64,000 nt of DNA from assembly GCF_003367245.1 (NCBI RefSeq), contig NZ_QRGR01000020.1:90988-154987 (forward strand). Reading direction: 5' to 3'. Source of the stretch: Pontibacter diazotrophicus (GTDB lineage Bacteria; Bacteroidota; Bacteroidia; Cytophagales; Hymenobacteraceae). Shown here piece after piece: positions 1-8,988 of the stretch. The notes beneath the pieces were generated by a model that saw only the letters and a list, made by a program, of their open reading frames with translations, was not told where the DNA came from and made no database searches. A program made the translations under genes and the position numbers. The first letter of the stretch is position 1. The number at the start of each line of letters is the position of its first letter.

Positions 1-11
1 CACATAAACCT

Positions 12-1451
12 ATGCAGCGACTCGATTTAAGACAACTTTTATCTCAGAAGTTATCGCCGCAGCAGATACAATTTATCAAGCTGCTGCAGATACCTACTGT
101 TGAGTTGGAAGCGCGCATAAAAGAAGAGATGGAGATAAACCCTGCTTTAGAAGAGGGGCGTGAGGAATCTACTGAAGAGTATAACGAGAACGACGACTAC
201 GAAGGCGAAGAGGAATATGGCAAGGACGATGTTGACCTGAACGATTACCTCAATGACGACGAGATAAGCGGCTACAAAATGCAGGGAGACCGCGGAGGTG
301 ATGACGAGGACAAGGAGATGCCAATCGCCATGACCTCTACCCTCACTGATTCGCTGATGGACCAGTTGGGCTTCCTGGACCTGGACGACAGGGAGTATGC
401 TATTGGGATGCAGCTTATCGGCAGCATCGACCATGACGGCTATATCCGCCGTGACCTGAGTGCCATTGCCAACGACCTGGCCTTCTCTCAGAACATTGAG
501 ACAAGCGAAGAGGAAATCGAGCAGATGCTGCACCTTATCCAGAGCTTTGACCCTGCCGGTATTGCCGCCCGCGACCTGCCCGAATGCCTCCTGATACAAC
601 TCGAGCGCCGGGAGCAGGACCCGATAACCGTACTGGCGGAGCGTATTATCCGGGAGTCGTTCGATGAGTTCACAAAAAAGCATTACCAGAAGATACAGAG
701 CAAGTTCAACATCTCAGAAGACGAGCTGAAGAAAGCCATTGACCTGATCATCAAGTTAAACCCGAAGCCGGGTGGTGCCGGTGCCAGCATGACGCGGGTG
801 CAGTACATCATCCCGGATTTTATTCTCACCAACGAGAACGGGCAACTGCAGCTGTCGCTGAATTCGCGCAATGCACCTGACCTGCGCATCAGCCGCTCTT
901 ACTCCGAAATGTTTGATGCCTATGACAAATCAGACAAGAAGGACAAGAAGCTGAAGGAAACGGTGACCTTTGTAAAGCAGAAGCTGGATGCCGCCAAATG
1001 GTTCATAGATGCTATCCGGCAGCGCCAGAACACGCTGCTGCGCACTATGGAGGCCATCATCAAGTACCAGCATAACTTCTTCCTGGAAGGCGATGAAAGC
1101 GAGTTGCGCCCGATGATTCTGAAAGACATTGCCGAGGAAATCGGTATGGACATCAGTACCGTGAGCCGCGTGGCCAACAGCAAAGCCGTGCAGACAGAGT
1201 TCGGTATTTACCCGCTCAAATACTTCTTCTCCGAAGGTATCGCCACAGATTCGGGCGAGGACGCCAGTAGCCGGGAGGTAAAGCATATCCTGAAAGAAAT
1301 CATTGAGGGTGAAAGCAAGCGCAAGCCGCTTTCTGATGAGAAAATTGAGAAAATGCTGAACGAGAAAGGCTATAATATTGCCCGCCGTACCGTTGCCAAA
1401 TACCGGGAGCAGCTCAACATACCCGTAGCTCGTCTGCGCAAGGAGCTGTAG
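12..1451 (+). CDS. rpoN: RNA polymerase sigma-54 factor
   Basis: Sigma-54 directs RNA polymerase to -24/-12 promoters and needs an AAA+ enhancer-binding activator to open them. The 479-residue product has the family layout. The N-terminal activator-interacting region (about residues 1-48) is rich in Leu and Gln (LRQLLSQKLSPQQIQFIKLL), followed by a very acidic linker of about 60 residues, the core-binding domain, and a C-terminal DNA-binding domain with the RpoN box ARRTVAKYRE near residue 458. The length is normal. The ATG lies at the window edge, so the upstream control region is not seen. The nearest downstream gene is 360 bp away behind its own promoter, so rpoN probably ends its transcription unit here. 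No sigma-54 activator is in the window. Confidence 0.97.
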   Translation: MQRLDLRQLLSQKLSPQQIQFIKLLQIPTVELEARIKEEMEINPALEEGREESTEEYNENDDYEGEEEYGKDDVDLNDYLNDDEISGYKMQGDRGGDDEDKEMPIAMTSTLTDSLMDQLGFLDLDDREYAIGMQLIGSIDHDGYIRRDLSAIANDLAFSQNIETSEEEIEQMLHLIQSFDPAGIAARDLPECLLIQLERREQDPITVLAERIIRESFDEFTKKHYQKIQSKFNISEDELKKAIDLIIKLNPKPGGAGASMTRVQYIIPDFILTNENGQLQLSLNSRNAPDLRISRSYSEMFDAYDKSDKKDKKLKETVTFVKQKLDAAKWFIDAIRQRQNTLLRTMEAIIKYQHNFFLEGDESELRPMILKDIAEEIGMDISTVSRVANSKAVQTEFGIYPLKYFFSEGIATDSGEDASSREVKHILKEIIEGESKRKPLSDEKIEKMLNEKGYNIARRTVAKYREQLNIPVARLRKEL

Positions 1452-1548
1452 TCCCAGAAATCAACAGTTTCTTTAGAGTAAATTCAAAAATAACTTTTGT
1501 TACAAAATAAACAGCAGCTAGTTGTACTGTGATACTGCTAGTATGGAC

Positions 1549-1578
1549 TTGTGCATCATGCTTTTCCACATACCTTTG
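1549..1578 (+). promoter_or_regulatory. Bacteroidota-type promoter upstream of the YiaK-like gene
   Basis: TTG at 1549-1551 and TACCTTTG at 1571-1578 are separated by 19 bp, matching the primary-sigma consensus of Bacteroidota (TTG, 19-21 bp, TAnnTTTG). It points at the dehydrogenase gene starting at 1813 and would give a 5' leader of about 220 nt that contains the inverted repeat at 1608-1694. Confidence 0.6.
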
Positions 1579-1607
1579 CCGCGCTAATATAGGGGCAAAA
1601 TATATCA

Positions 1608-1694
1608 GTCATCCTAAATGGATCCTGGTTGAAATAGAGGTACCCCGGGAGGTTAAGCTTATGCTACTTGCTCACAAGATCCTTCCAGGATGAC
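1608..1694. repeat. Interrupted inverted repeat (GTCATCCT...GGATC arms)
   Basis: Arms at 1608-1624 (GTCATCCTAAATGGATC) and 1678-1694 (GATCCTTCCAGGATGAC) are inverted copies that differ only in the four central bases. Each arm is itself nearly palindromic. The form resembles the small dispersed palindromic repeats common between genes in this order, but only this copy is in the window. The rest of the 360-bp gap 1452-1812 holds the promoter at 1549 and no recognisable gene. Confidence 0.55.
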
Positions 1695-1812
1695 AGGAAA
1701 AAGTCTGGAGCGCCCTGCGTATATTATTCAAGGGTGCTGGGAGTGAGCGCTACCATGTAATCAACCAAAGCAACAGCTTGTCTCGTACACCCGAAAACTA
1801 TAAATAGCAAAA

Positions 1813-2796
1813 ATGAAAGTATCGTTTGAGGATTTAAAAGCGCAGTTTAAGCGTGTGCTCTTAAAGGCAGGTTTTAAAGAAGACAGAGCAGAACTGTGCG
1901 CGCAGATTTTTGCCGGGAATAGCAGAGACGGTGTATACTCGCATGGCCTAAACCGTTTTCCGGTTTTTGTACAGATGGTAAAGGACGGCCTGATTGATGT
2001 GCATGCCGAACCTGAGAAAGTAGGTCAAAATGGTGTGACAGAGCAGTGGGACGGCCACCTGGCGCCGGGCATGTATACCGCCGCAAAAGCGATGCAGCGT
2101 GCTGTAGCACTGGCGAAAGAAAACGGCATAGGCTGCGTAGCAGTTAAAAACACCAACCACTGGATGCGTGCCGGAACCTATGGCTGGCAGGCGGCAGACG
2201 CCGGATGTATCGGTATATGCGCCACAAACAGCATTGCCAATCTACCCCCCTGGGGCGGAAAGGAACCCCGGTTAGGCAATAACCCACTCGTGGTTGCTAT
2301 TCCTCGAAAAGAAGGACATATTGTGCTGGACATGGCCATTTCGCAGTTCTCGTACGGTAAGCTGCAGGAGTATGAGCTGAAAGGGAAAGAGCTACCCGTA
2401 GACGGTGGATATGATGGGCAGGGGCAGTTGACGAAAGATCCGACTCAGATTAGAAAAACAGAGCGGAGCCTGCCAATCGGTTTCTGGAAGGGATCGGGGT
2501 TGTCGCTTGTGATAGATGTGCTGGTGTCCTCTTTAAGTGGCGGTAAGTCTGTAGCGCAGATTACAGAGGCAGGAAACGAAGCGGGCGTTTCGCAGCTCTT
2601 CCTGTGTATAGATGCCCGCAAACTGGATGAGTCGATTAGCAACCGCATTATCGAGTATACCAAAAGCAGCGGTGTAATGGATGACGGGGGAGAGATCCGG
2701 TATCCGGGAGAAAGCTCTTTGGCCACACGGCACCGAAATCAAAAAGAAGGCATACCGGTAAATGAGGAAATCTGGAAGCAGGTTTTAGATTTGTAA
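1813..2796 (+). CDS. yiaK: Ldh family oxidoreductase, probable 3-dehydro-L-gulonate 2-dehydrogenase (YiaK-like)
   Basis: NAD(P)H-dependent dehydrogenase of the malate/L-lactate/YiaK fold, which lacks a Rossmann domain. In YiaK it interconverts 2,3-diketo-L-gulonate (3-dehydro-L-gulonate) with a reduced sugar acid in ascorbate and uronate breakdown. The family blocks are clear: SHGLNRFP near residue 44, NTNHWMRAG near 116 (the catalytic His region), LGNNPLVVAIP near 153 and LDMAISQFSYGK near 172. The 327-residue length is typical. It stands alone with no sugar-acid transporter or kinase next to it, so the exact substrate is inferred from family resemblance. Ureidoglycolate, malate or sulfolactate dehydrogenases share the fold and cannot be fully excluded. 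Confidence 0.85.
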   Translation: MKVSFEDLKAQFKRVLLKAGFKEDRAELCAQIFAGNSRDGVYSHGLNRFPVFVQMVKDGLIDVHAEPEKVGQNGVTEQWDGHLAPGMYTAAKAMQRAVALAKENGIGCVAVKNTNHWMRAGTYGWQAADAGCIGICATNSIANLPPWGGKEPRLGNNPLVVAIPRKEGHIVLDMAISQFSYGKLQEYELKGKELPVDGGYDGQGQLTKDPTQIRKTERSLPIGFWKGSGLSLVIDVLVSSLSGGKSVAQITEAGNEAGVSQLFLCIDARKLDESISNRIIEYTKSSGVMDDGGEIRYPGESSLATRHRNQKEGIPVNEEIWKQVLDL

Positions 2797-2990
2797 ATCC
2801 GCATTGCTTACACAAGACCATAAAATTGCGCCAACATTTTTTTCTGTATATACGCCGATGTTCAGTAGCTTGCGATGTATAACAGAAGGTGTGATTTGTG
2901 CCAGTGTGCCAGATTTATTCAGTACTTTATTGATGCCTTCATACAGGCAACCATTCTTAATTCATCATTTGTAATTCATAATTCTGTAAA

Positions 2991-3611
2991 GTGAACCGTA
3001 CCCTTGCGCAGGTGCTGTCGGTTGTATTTCACCCGCTGTTGCTTCCGACTTACCTTTTCGCAGTCATACTCTACTACATGCCCACGGCCACCATTACGTT
3101 GCCCTATCAGATCAGATGGATAGTGCTGAGCATGATCTTTTTTACCACCTTTATTATTCCGGGTGTGGCCGCCTATAGTATGGTACGCCTCGGCCACCTC
3201 GATTCCATAGAAATGAACAGGCGCGAGCAGCGCAGTATGCCGCTGCTGTTTACGGGCGTCTGCTATGCACTCACGTCTTACCTGCTGTACCGCGAGTCTT
3301 CTTTCGATGCCATCTTTTACTTTGTGATGGGCATTATTGCCGCTTCTGTTTTCCTGACGTTCATTATCTCGCAGTTCTGGAAAATAAGCGCCCATAGCAT
3401 GGGTATGGGAGGTGGTTTAGGCTTGCTGCTGGTGTTGAGCTGGCTTGCCCCGGACGCTATGATGGTGGGGCCTATTGCCCTGGGCATACTACTGGCAGGA
3501 GCCGTGCTCACTGCCAGGCTGTCGTTGCACGCGCATACACCCGGCGAAGTATATGGCGGTTTTGTAAGCGGGTTCTTAGTGGCCGTTGCTGCTGCTTATG
3601 CAGGTCTTTAG
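2991..3611 (+). CDS. PAP2-like integral membrane protein
   Basis: 206-residue protein made almost entirely of hydrophobic segments (about six), with a C-terminal SLHAHTPGEVYGGF block that matches the last motif of PAP2-type lipid phosphatases (His, three residues, acidic residue). The earlier KxxxxxxRP and PSGH motifs are weak: only NRREQRSMPLL near residue 81 resembles the first. It may therefore be a divergent phosphatase or a non-catalytic member. It would sit in the inner membrane. The start is GTG (VNRTLAQ), the only reasonable start in the frame. The 190-bp region before it contains an AT-rich ATTCTTAATTCATCATT stretch also seen near 16980. The gene stands alone. Confidence 0.7.
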   Translation: MNRTLAQVLSVVFHPLLLPTYLFAVILYYMPTATITLPYQIRWIVLSMIFFTTFIIPGVAAYSMVRLGHLDSIEMNRREQRSMPLLFTGVCYALTSYLLYRESSFDAIFYFVMGIIAASVFLTFIISQFWKISAHSMGMGGGLGLLLVLSWLAPDAMMVGPIALGILLAGAVLTARLSLHAHTPGEVYGGFVSGFLVAVAAAYAGL

Positions 3612-3660
3612 CGGCTAGCTGCCGCAAAGGTGCTACAAGTGTTCATTTGCAGCGCAAAAC

Positions 3661-4347
3661 TTAAAATGCGTAGCCAACAGAGAGGTTTAGCTGCGGTAAG
3701 GGCACAGCAAAAATAGCGGAGTTGTTTTCTGCTATTACCGCATGGCCAATAATGTGGTCTGTCAGGAGTTCGCCTGCGTTGTTGGCAAGGGCATACTTCA
3801 CCCGCCCGCCAAGTGAGGCGGCGACATCTGCTGTCAGTAGGCCCATCAGGTTAAACTGTATTCCAAGTTGGTAGCTAAGGTCGAGTGAGTGCTGGTACAG
3901 ATGGCCAACACCATGATAAGTTGGGGCGTCTGGTGTTTGTGTCAACTGTTCAAAAACATCCTGCTCATACGCCAGAAATCGATACCCAAAGAAGGGACCA
4001 TGAAAGAAACCGAATGGCTGGCCCTCGTTCTTCAAGGTATACCTGCGCTGACTCATCCGGACAGACGCCCCTTGCACGGGCTGACTCTCAGGAGAAGACG
4101 CATCACCTTTCATATAAACACTGTAAATGTAGCTTAATCCAAGCTCATTGGAGATGCGATCGGTGCGCATTTTCTCGTAAGCCAGATATACTTCACTAAG
4201 CTGTAGCGGGTAAACTTTCAGCACCCGGTCATAGGACTTATCCATACTCGGTACTTCCCCATCGCTCTGTGCGTTGGCTATACCCAATGGTGCAAGCAGC
4301 AGCGCAGCGGCAGCTAACATTCGGTGAAGGTGAATTTTCTTCATCAT
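3661..4347 (-). CDS. Probable outer-membrane or secreted protein of unknown function
   Basis: 228 residues with a clear signal peptide (MMKKIHLHRMLAAAALLLAPLGIANAQ). The mature part has alternating polar/hydrophobic stretches, and its end is aromatic (NLSVGYAF), as expected for a small beta-barrel whose last strand ends in Phe. I do not recognise the family. A second ATG at codon 2 is equally possible as the start. It converges with the PAP2-like gene, and the ends are 49 bp apart. Confidence 0.6.
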   Translation of the reverse strand: MMKKIHLHRMLAAAALLLAPLGIANAQSDGEVPSMDKSYDRVLKVYPLQLSEVYLAYEKMRTDRISNELGLSYIYSVYMKGDASSPESQPVQGASVRMSQRRYTLKNEGQPFGFFHGPFFGYRFLAYEQDVFEQLTQTPDAPTYHGVGHLYQHSLDLSYQLGIQFNLMGLLTADVAASLGGRVKYALANNAGELLTDHIIGHAVIAENNSAIFAVPLPQLNLSVGYAF

Positions 4348-4592
4348 TTTTTAGGGCTCACAATTATTGACTTATTAGAATAGTATATTTATATATAATA
4401 TGGATTATATACTACAGAAGCCAGATATTAGTTGTGATTTTTGCAGGTTAATTTGGTGCTTTCTTAGGAGGCCCTCAGATGCTATTAACTGCTATAAAGC
4501 TCAGGCATAACAGATTTCTATAACTCAGTAATGGTTAAGGCGTATAATTAGTCTGTTTGTACAGGATACAAGAACTTAACAACAATAGAACT

Positions 4593-5204
4593 ATGAAAAA
4601 ATTTGCATCAACAGGACTTATAATAGGCGCTTTCGTATTTGGAATGGCATCCTGTAACCAGGAGCAAGGTGCCGTAGAGAACGCACAGGAAACAAATGAG
4701 CAGCGGTTTGAAGACACCGCCATGGAGGATCGCAAGATAGATCAGTCTGAGTTCATGACACAGGCGGCATCAAGCAACATGCTGGAAATTGAGGCAGGGC
4801 AACTGGCGCAACAGAAAGGCCAGAACCAGGCGGTAAAAGACTTCGGGCAGATGATGGTGACAGACCACACACAGGCAACCGAACAGCTACAATCGATTGC
4901 TTCGCAAAAAAATATCACGTTGCCAGACAGCATGAGTCAGGAACATATGGACCAGTTGCAAAGCCTGAGAGACAAGAACGGCGCTGAGTTCGACCAGGAG
5001 TATGCCGACCTGATGGTTAGTTCTCATGAAGAAGCGATAAGCTTGTTTGAGGATGCATCCGAGGACCTGGAGGACCCGGATGTGAAGAACTTTGCTACTA
5101 CTACGCTGCCTAAGTTGCGAGAACACCACCAACAGGCCAATCAGTTGGATGAGACAGTAGGCGGTAACAACACTGCTAATCTAGGTACACCCAGAGAGCA
5201 GTAG
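4593..5204 (+). CDS. DUF4142 domain lipoprotein (first of a tandem pair)
   Basis: The chosen ATG gives MKKFASTGLIIGAFVFGMASC, a lipoprotein signal with lipobox MASC. A longer reading from 4557 would put the signal behind 12 polar residues and is unlikely. The mature part is a four-helix DUF4142 domain (periplasmic ferritin-like bundle) with the conserved histidines in MMVTDHTQ, SSHEEAI and LREHHQQ. The start of the domain, ASSNMLEIEAGQLAQQKG, is also typical. The family is often linked to stress, but its biochemical role is not established. The C-terminus is polar (GGNNTANLGTPREQ). A 14-bp terminator hairpin separates it from the second family member, so the two genes may be transcribed separately. 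Confidence 0.85.
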   Translation: MKKFASTGLIIGAFVFGMASCNQEQGAVENAQETNEQRFEDTAMEDRKIDQSEFMTQAASSNMLEIEAGQLAQQKGQNQAVKDFGQMMVTDHTQATEQLQSIASQKNITLPDSMSQEHMDQLQSLRDKNGAEFDQEYADLMVSSHEEAISLFEDASEDLEDPDVKNFATTTLPKLREHHQQANQLDETVGGNNTANLGTPREQ

Positions 5205-5235
5205 GAAGGAGACTTAAATCCGTAACATTATAGTA

Positions 5236-5269
5236 AAAGCATCTGTAAGTTTTATCTTGCAGATGCTTT
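5236..5269 (+). terminator. Hairpin between the two DUF4142 genes
   Basis: Arms 5236-5249 and 5256-5269 pair over 14 bp with one G-U and a 6-nt loop, followed by an imperfect T-rich stretch (TATACTTT). It is placed 31 bp after the first DUF4142 gene. Confidence 0.6.
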
Positions 5270-5291
5270 ATACTTTAAACCAACAGGCACC

Positions 5292-5861
5292 ATGAAAAAA
5301 ACTGTACTAACTGTATTATCCGCCACCGCCCTCTTCTTTACCACCGCCTGCTCCCCCGACGATAGCATAGAACAGGCAACAGAGCAGAGTGTGCAGCAGT
5401 TTGAGGCAGCGGGTGTGGAAGGCATGCGAAACGATGCCTTGTTTGTCGCAGAGGCTGCAAGCGCCAGTTTGCTGGAGATGCAACTCGGAGAGGCGGCACT
5501 AGATGCGGCTGTAAGCCCTGAAGTGCGGGAACTGGCCCAGGAAATGATGCAAGCCAATCAGCAAATGCTAAACGAGCTGCAACAGATAGCCAGCCAGAGC
5601 AACTTTGTGCTGCCCACTACACTGGGGTCCAGGCATCATGACATATACCAGGAAATAACCGCCAAAACAGGTATTGCTTTTGACCTGGCTTATGTAAACC
5701 GCCTAAGCGATGAGCAGGAGGAGATCATAGAACGCTACGAAGATATAGCGGAAAACGGGCAGGCAATGGAGCTAAAGCAGTATGCCTCTAAGCAACTGCC
5801 CCTGCTGCGGCGGCACCAGCAGTTGGTGGAAGAGTTGGAGGAAAAAATTAAGAATGCATAA
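5292..5861 (+). CDS. Divergent DUF4142 family lipoprotein (second of the pair)
   Basis: 189 residues with lipoprotein signal MKKTVLTVLSATALFFTTAC. The remainder lines up helix for helix with the gene just upstream (ASASLLEMQLGEAALDAAVS, ELAQEMMQANQQML, KQLPLLRRHQQLVEELE), so the two are tandem paralogues. Unlike its neighbour it lacks the histidines of the DH and SHEE motifs (here QANQQ and LSDEQEE); only the RRHQQ histidine of the last helix remains. It may have lost a metal- or ligand-binding role. Its stop codon merges with a bidirectional terminator shared with uvrA. Confidence 0.75.
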   Translation: MKKTVLTVLSATALFFTTACSPDDSIEQATEQSVQQFEAAGVEGMRNDALFVAEAASASLLEMQLGEAALDAAVSPEVRELAQEMMQANQQMLNELQQIASQSNFVLPTTLGSRHHDIYQEITAKTGIAFDLAYVNRLSDEQEEIIERYEDIAENGQAMELKQYASKQLPLLRRHQQLVEELEEKIKNA

Positions 5862-5897
5862 AAAAAGGAGCGGCTATTAAATAACCGCTCCTTTTTT
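5861..5897. terminator. Bidirectional terminator between DUF4142 gene and uvrA
   Basis: AAAAAAGGAGCGG (5861-5873) pairs perfectly with CCGCTCCTTTTTT (5885-5897), giving A and T runs on both sides. It serves the convergent genes ending at 5861 and 5914. Confidence 0.9.
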
Positions 5898-5913
5898 AAA
5901 GTATGTTGATAAC

Positions 5914-8829
5914 TTAGCTTGCATCGCTGCTTTCACGGTAGTGGCTCGTCTCCAGCTCTTCCTTCAGGAACTTGGAGGTATAGCCTTTGCCTGCGGCCAC
6001 TACTTCCTCCGGTGTGCCTGTGGCCACAATGGTACCACCTGCTTCACCACCTTCCGGACCGATGTCGATGATATGGTCGGCTACTTTGATCAGGTCGAGG
6101 TTGTGCTCGATAATGAGCACGGTATTGCCCTTGTTCGTGAGTTTGTGCAGCACATCCGACAGGTGCTCGATGTCCTGGAAATGCAGTCCTGTAGTAGGCT
6201 CATCCAGAATATAAAGTGTCTGGCCTGTATCCTTCTTTGATAGTTCTGTCGCCAGTTTCACGCGTTGTGCCTCACCGCCTGACAAGGTTGTTGCCTGCTG
6301 GCCTAAAGTAATATAGCCCAGGCCCACTTCATTCAGCGTCTGTATTCTGCGCAGGATGCGTGGCTGGCTATCAAAAAAGACTACGGCCTGCTCCACCGTC
6401 ATGTCCAGTACATCTGTGATAGATTTGCCTTTGAAGCGCACTTCCAGTGTTTCACGATTGTAGCGCTTGCCTTTGCAGACCTCGCAGGGCACATATACAT
6501 CCGGCAGGAAGTTCATCTCGATGGTGCGCATTCCAGCGCCTTCACAGGCCTCGCAGCGCCCGCCTTTCACGTTAAAGGAGAAGCGGCCAGGGGAGTAGCC
6601 CCTTATCTTCGCCTCCGGCAGCTGCGCAAACAATGTTCTGATATCGGTGAAGACACCGGTATAAGTGGCAGGGTTGGAGCGCGGCGTGCGGCCAATCGGT
6701 GACTGGTCTACCTCAATTACTTTATCGATGTGCTCCAGGCCTTCTATCTTTTTGTATGACAGCGGATCCCGCTTCGCCCTAAAGAAGTGCGTGTTCAGAA
6801 TAGGGTACAGCGTGTCGTGGATCAGCGAGGACTTGCCACTACCTGACACACCCGTTACGCAAATCATTTTGCCCAGAGGCAGCTCCAGCGTTACGTTTTT
6901 CAGGTTATGGCCTGTAGCACCAATCAGGCGCAGTTTCTGTCCGGTTCCCGGGCGTTTCTTCCGCATCACAGAGATGCCGCGGCGATTGCTCAGGAAGTCG
7001 GCGGTGGTGGTACCTGCCTGCAGCATCTGTGCTGGCGTACCGGCAGTTACCACCTGGCCACCATGTATACCGGCGCCAGGGCCGATATCCACCACATAAT
7101 CCGCCTGCATGATCATGTCTTTGTCGTGCTCCACTACAATAATGGAGTTGCCTAAATCGCGCAGGTCTTTCAGGGCATTAATAAGGCGCTCGTTGTCGCG
7201 CTGGTGCAGGCCTATGCTTGGCTCATCCATAATATAAAGCACTCCCACCAGCTGGGTACCAATCTGCGTAGCCAAACGGATGCGCTGGCTTTCGCCACCA
7301 GACAGCGTACGCACCGGGCGGTGCAGGCTCAGGTACTCCAGGCCTACATCCAGCAGGAAACCAATGCGCTTCCGGATCTCTTTCAGCAGTTCCCGTGCAA
7401 TCACGTTCTGGCGCTCACTCAGCCTGTCTTCCAGGCCCTCGAACCACGAGGCCAGCTTGTTGATATCCAGCACCGACAGCTCTCCGATGTTTTTGCCGTC
7501 TATCTTAAAGTGCAGCGATTCTTTCTTCAGGCGATAGCCGCTGCACTCCGGGCAAACGGAGGTCTGGGTAAAGTCTTCAATCCAGGAGCGGATGTTGTCG
7601 GAATCTGACTCCATCTGACCTTTCAGGAAGTTAATGATGCCCTCAAACTCTACAATATAATTGCCCTTCTTGGTGCTTACCTCCAGATCCTCCTCCAGGC
7701 CATACATCAGGATGTGCAGCAGGTCTTCCGGCAGGTCTTTGATGGGTGTCGCCACAGAAGCCTTAAAATGCTTGAACAACGCTTCAATCTGCTTGAAAAT
7801 CCAGATATCGCGGTACTCGCCAAGCGGGGCGATACCTCCCCGGCGGATGCTCAGGCTCTTGTCCGGAATCACCGTTTCCTCGGTTATCTCCTGTATCTCC
7901 CCCAAGCCATTGCAGACAGGGCAGGCACCATAAGGAGAGTTGAAGGAGAAGCTGTTCGGAGCAGGGTCATCGTAGGCAATACCAGTGGCAGGGTCCATCA
8001 GGTGGCGCGAGTAGAAGTGTGTCTGGTTTGTGTCAGCGTCCAGAATCAGCACGGTGCCCTTGCCATGCGTCAGGGCATTCTGTATGGAGCCGGACAGGCG
8101 GAAACGGTCTTCCTCCTTCACTACAATCTTATCCACCACAATCTCGATATCGTGGATTTTGTAGCGGTCTACCTGCATCTTCGGCGTAATCTCCACCAGT
8201 TCGCCATCTATGCGGGCCCGTATAAAGCCCATCTTGCGGATCTGCTGGAACAGTTCACGGTAATGGCCCTTGCGGCCTTTCACCACCGGTGCAAGTACAA
8301 TGACGCGTTTTTCGCTAAAATTCTCCAGGATGTGGTTTACAATCTGGTCATCGCTCTGGCGCACCATCTTATCGCCGCTCACATAACTAAAAGCCTCTGC
8401 GGTACGCGCCCAAAGCAGGCGCATAAAATCGTAGATTTCAGTGATGGTGCCCACTGTGGAGCGAGGATTACGGCTCGTTGTCTTCTGCTCAATAGAGATG
8501 ACCGGCGAGAGGCCCTCTATCTTGTCTACATCCGGGCGTTCCAGCCCACCCATAAACGAGCGGGCGTAGGCCGAGAAGGTTTCCATGTAGCGGCGCTGCC
8601 CTTCTGCGTAAATTGTGTCGAAGGCCAGCGATGATTTACCTGAGCCACTGATGCCGGTAAACACCACCAGTTTGTAGCGCGGCAGCTTGATGGAAATGTT
8701 TTTCAGGTTATGTTCGCGGGCACCGTATACTTCTATCTGTTGCGCTTCCCCGGCCATGGCAGGCGCGGTGGTGGCAGTGTTAGGTGCAGTGGTGCCAGTA
8801 GTTATTTGTTGCTCTGGGTTGAAAGCCAT
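5914..8829 (-). CDS. uvrA: Excinuclease ABC subunit A
   Basis: UvrA finds bulky DNA lesions and loads UvrB in nucleotide excision repair. The 971-residue protein has two ABC modules, with Walker A GISGSGKSSLAF near residue 58 and GVSGSGKSSLIH near 650. The two signatures are LSGGESQRIRLA and LSGGEAQRVKLA. It has the Cys pairs CPVCNGLG, CPECSGYRL and CEACEGAG/CEVCKGKR of the zinc modules, and the MDEPSIGLHQRD and LDEPTTGLHFQD Walker B regions. The first 30 residues are a Thr/Ala-rich tail (GTTAPNTATTAPAMAG) before the usual start of the family, QIEVYGAREHNLKN. The true start could therefore be a later codon, although the TACCTTTG promoter box lies just upstream of this ATG. It is monocistronic as far as seen. 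Confidence 0.97.
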   Translation of the reverse strand: MAFNPEQQITTGTTAPNTATTAPAMAGEAQQIEVYGAREHNLKNISIKLPRYKLVVFTGISGSGKSSLAFDTIYAEGQRRYMETFSAYARSFMGGLERPDVDKIEGLSPVISIEQKTTSRNPRSTVGTITEIYDFMRLLWARTAEAFSYVSGDKMVRQSDDQIVNHILENFSEKRVIVLAPVVKGRKGHYRELFQQIRKMGFIRARIDGELVEITPKMQVDRYKIHDIEIVVDKIVVKEEDRFRLSGSIQNALTHGKGTVLILDADTNQTHFYSRHLMDPATGIAYDDPAPNSFSFNSPYGACPVCNGLGEIQEITEETVIPDKSLSIRRGGIAPLGEYRDIWIFKQIEALFKHFKASVATPIKDLPEDLLHILMYGLEEDLEVSTKKGNYIVEFEGIINFLKGQMESDSDNIRSWIEDFTQTSVCPECSGYRLKKESLHFKIDGKNIGELSVLDINKLASWFEGLEDRLSERQNVIARELLKEIRKRIGFLLDVGLEYLSLHRPVRTLSGGESQRIRLATQIGTQLVGVLYIMDEPSIGLHQRDNERLINALKDLRDLGNSIIVVEHDKDMIMQADYVVDIGPGAGIHGGQVVTAGTPAQMLQAGTTTADFLSNRRGISVMRKKRPGTGQKLRLIGATGHNLKNVTLELPLGKMICVTGVSGSGKSSLIHDTLYPILNTHFFRAKRDPLSYKKIEGLEHIDKVIEVDQSPIGRTPRSNPATYTGVFTDIRTLFAQLPEAKIRGYSPGRFSFNVKGGRCEACEGAGMRTIEMNFLPDVYVPCEVCKGKRYNRETLEVRFKGKSITDVLDMTVEQAVVFFDSQPRILRRIQTLNEVGLGYITLGQQATTLSGGEAQRVKLATELSKKDTGQTLYILDEPTTGLHFQDIEHLSDVLHKLTNKGNTVLIIEHNLDLIKVADHIIDIGPEGGEAGGTIVATGTPEEVVAAGKGYTSKFLKEELETSHYRESSDAS

Positions 8830-8853
8830 TCAGCGTGTGTAATTTTTAAATAG

Positions 8854-8861
8854 CAAAGGTA
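8854..8861 (-). promoter_or_regulatory. -7 box (TACCTTTG) of uvrA
   Basis: CAAAGGTA on the plus strand is TACCTTTG on the uvrA strand, 25 bp before the start codon. It is a perfect TAnnTTTG element. The -33 element is not clear (TTTTG lies about 24 bp upstream). Confidence 0.5.
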
Positions 8862-8988
8862 CGTAATCTCAGGCTTCTGCAGCAGCAAAATCCTAACCCT
8901 TCTTAACAGAAATCAGTAGCAATTGGTTTAGAGGCGGTGCGTTTTATAGTGTTAAGAAAGAGATTTGGCGAGGCAGAATATTGCGCTG

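Noticed and set aside
7714..8634. 306-codon open frame on the plus strand inside uvrA
   Set aside because: It is antisense to conserved UvrA sequence and has no recognisable domain; it arises from the codon bias of the uvrA strand.
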